Of a DNA stretch of 64,000 bases, positions 62,790-64,000 are shown piece after piece. The notes below the pieces were generated by a model. That model was not told the DNA's origin. It searched no databases and worked only from the letters and a program-made list of their open reading frames with translations. Source of the DNA: Cacajao melanocephalus. Lineage: Eukaryota; Chordata; Mammalia; Primates; Pitheciidae. Numbering within the stretch: the stretch's first letter is position 1; each line of letters opens with the position of its first letter. Both the position numbers and the translations under genes were made by a program. The DNA is taken from the NCBI GenBank assembly GCA_963573385.1, contig CAUYLG010026713.1:1-64000 (forward strand), read 5' to 3'.

Positions 62790-63490
62790 TTCTCTACTGA
62801 TAATCTCCTAAATTAATCTCCTTCACCCTGCTCTCCCCCATGAGCTCCCATATCCACTGCCTACCTGGCCAAGCCACTTGGACGTCTATTACTTGAAGTC
62901 CAAGACCAAACCTTTAACCCCTCCCACCCTGCCCCGACCCTCCCCACATCATCCTGCCTGAGTTGCTCAGGCCCCTCGGAGGCGTCTGAGTCCTCCCTCC
63001 AGTCCCATTGGCGGCCTCAGCATGCACCACATCTCACGAGCCCTAACCACACTGCCTGGGCGCCTGCGGCCTCTGTATCAAACCTGCGCCCCAGTGCCTT
63101 CCCCACAGCCAGGGTGAGCCTCTGCAGTGTGGCCTGGAGCCATGGCTGACACCTGAGGGTGTCACCTGACCTCCTGGGGGGGGCCTGCTCCCCTGACCTC
63201 ATCTCCTGCACCTACTTCCTCACCCAGCCACCCCTTCCTTTCCTTTCCTCCATCAGGGCTTTGCCTGCTCCCTCCTGCTAGCCAGTTCCACCATCTCCTC
63301 CTCCGAAAGGCCTCCCCTGCCCACCCTCCAGGCAGCCCCTCAGCCACCCCTGCTCAGCCTCCCTGCTGTCTGTCTAGCATGTGCCTGCTGTGTTTGTAAG
63401 TCACCTTCTTTGGTTGTGGGCCCCATCCCCACCCACTAGAAATAAACTCTGTGGTGGTAAGAACCTTGTCTGTGTGTCCGTGCCACTCCA
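62790..63490 (+). mobile_element. L2 LINE, plus strand
   Basis: CCATATCCACTGCCTACCTG, CACTTGGACGTCTATTACTT, CTGAGTTGCTCAGGCCCCTC and GTCTGAGTCCTCCCTCC match L2 (TATCCAACTGCCTACT, CACTTGGATGTCTAATAGG, CAGTTGCTCAGGCC, GAGTCATCCTTGACTCC). GACCTCATCTCCTGCACCTA, GAAAGGCCTCCCCTGCCCAC and CCACCCACTAGAAATAAACT with ACCTTGTCTGTGTG match its 3' part. The copy is diverged but long. Confidence 0.8.
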
Positions 63491-64000
63491 AGACCAGGAA
63501 GAGCACTGTGGAGGCAGTCCCCCAGCAGAGGCTTGACAGAGAGAGGACAGACAGGCACTGCCCCCACGGTCTTCTCCCTAAGTGGCAGGGCCTGAAGGAG
63601 AACGGGAGCATGAAGGACACGCCTGCTGCAAGGCCCAGGGCATCTGTGCCTCCACATCTATGGGCACACTTCCTTTTCTAAAAATCACAGAATGAAGTAA
63701 GATTTATTGGATGAGGGAAAGGGAAAACCCTGTACCTACCACAGGATACTTGTGGTTCAACTAATCAGAAAAAAGCCACCATCAGAACCTGACTGATCAG
63801 AGGTCATCTGCTCAGAGTTCAGAGCGCTTCTCAAGCTCGGGCACCAGGTGGAAGCTACCACAGACCACCCCTGGCCACATGCCACAGCCCAGAGCCCAGG
63901 CTCTGGCATCGGCACTGGTTTGCAAACATACCCTAGCATCACAGGGAAACTGCACAGCCATGACAGAATCTCTTCATTAGAAAGACATTTTAGAAACACA
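63491..64000. other. Unassigned sequence at the window end
   Basis: No repeat or gene recognised in the last 510 bp. A minus-strand frame touches the window end (63757-63999) and has no recognisable features. Confidence 0.4.

Noticed and set aside
62700..63400. CpG-island or promoter candidate at the GC-rich right end
   Set aside because: The stretch is C-rich but CpG dinucleotides are sparse, and most of it reads as an L2 fossil.

Overview
This window is nuclear DNA from a higher primate, most likely human. It carries several Alu subfamilies (old J-like, intermediate S-like, young Y-like), a free left Alu monomer, MIR and L2 fossils, MaLR and other LTRs, a MADE1 element and many L1 layers. 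I found no intact protein-coding gene, no rRNA or tRNA, no CRISPR array and nothing bacterial. The longest open frames are by-products of tandem repeats or transposons. The only recognisable cellular gene sequence is a 5'-truncated processed pseudogene of ribosomal protein L28 (37221-37440). Family names were assigned by comparing the text with remembered consensus sequences, so subfamily names and edges are approximate.

Layout. 1-0.4 kb: minisatellite with a higher-order repeat. 0.8-3.1 kb: Alu, then an old antisense L1. 3.7-5.2 kb: two diverged copies of an unclassified element. 5.5-6.8 kb: a long L2 split by a CA-rich tract. 8-9.5 kb: Alus and a MIR. 10.2-21.4 kb: a stack of transposons. 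An old minus-strand L1 is split by an unclassified insert of about 0.9 kb and by a nearly full-length plus-strand L1, and that L1 is itself hit by two Alus. 21.4-29.4 kb: a GC-richer, repeat-poor block with only an L1 3' end, a possible MIR and an MLT1 LTR. 29.4-32.7 kb: AluY with target-site duplication, an MLT1 LTR, and an antisense old L1 carrying a free left Alu monomer and a MADE1 hairpin. 32.7-41.1 kb: successive plus-strand old L1 copies, with the RPL28 retrocopy between them. 41-46.8 kb: mostly unique, with L2 and MIR pieces and a THE1 LTR. 46.8-48.9 kb: AluJ and an old L1 whose ORF2 holds a degenerate telomere-like hexamer array. 49-53 kb: a CA-rich tract, a 47-51 bp VNTR, L2 and MIR. 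54.6-62.5 kb: one old plus-strand L1 with many later insertions, including a 490-bp LTR with 4-bp target repeats and a 470-bp insert with 14-bp flanking repeats. 62.8-63.5 kb: another L2.

The parts do not form a functional unit. The window reads as intergenic or intronic sequence whose content records repeated retrotransposition, double-strand-break repair and tandem-repeat growth. The points most worth a second look are the telomere-like array inside an L1, the RPL28 retrocopy with a perfect 15-bp duplication, the MADE1 hairpin, the two VNTRs, the three insertions of unknown or incompletely known family, and the repeat-poor block at 21.4-29.4 kb.
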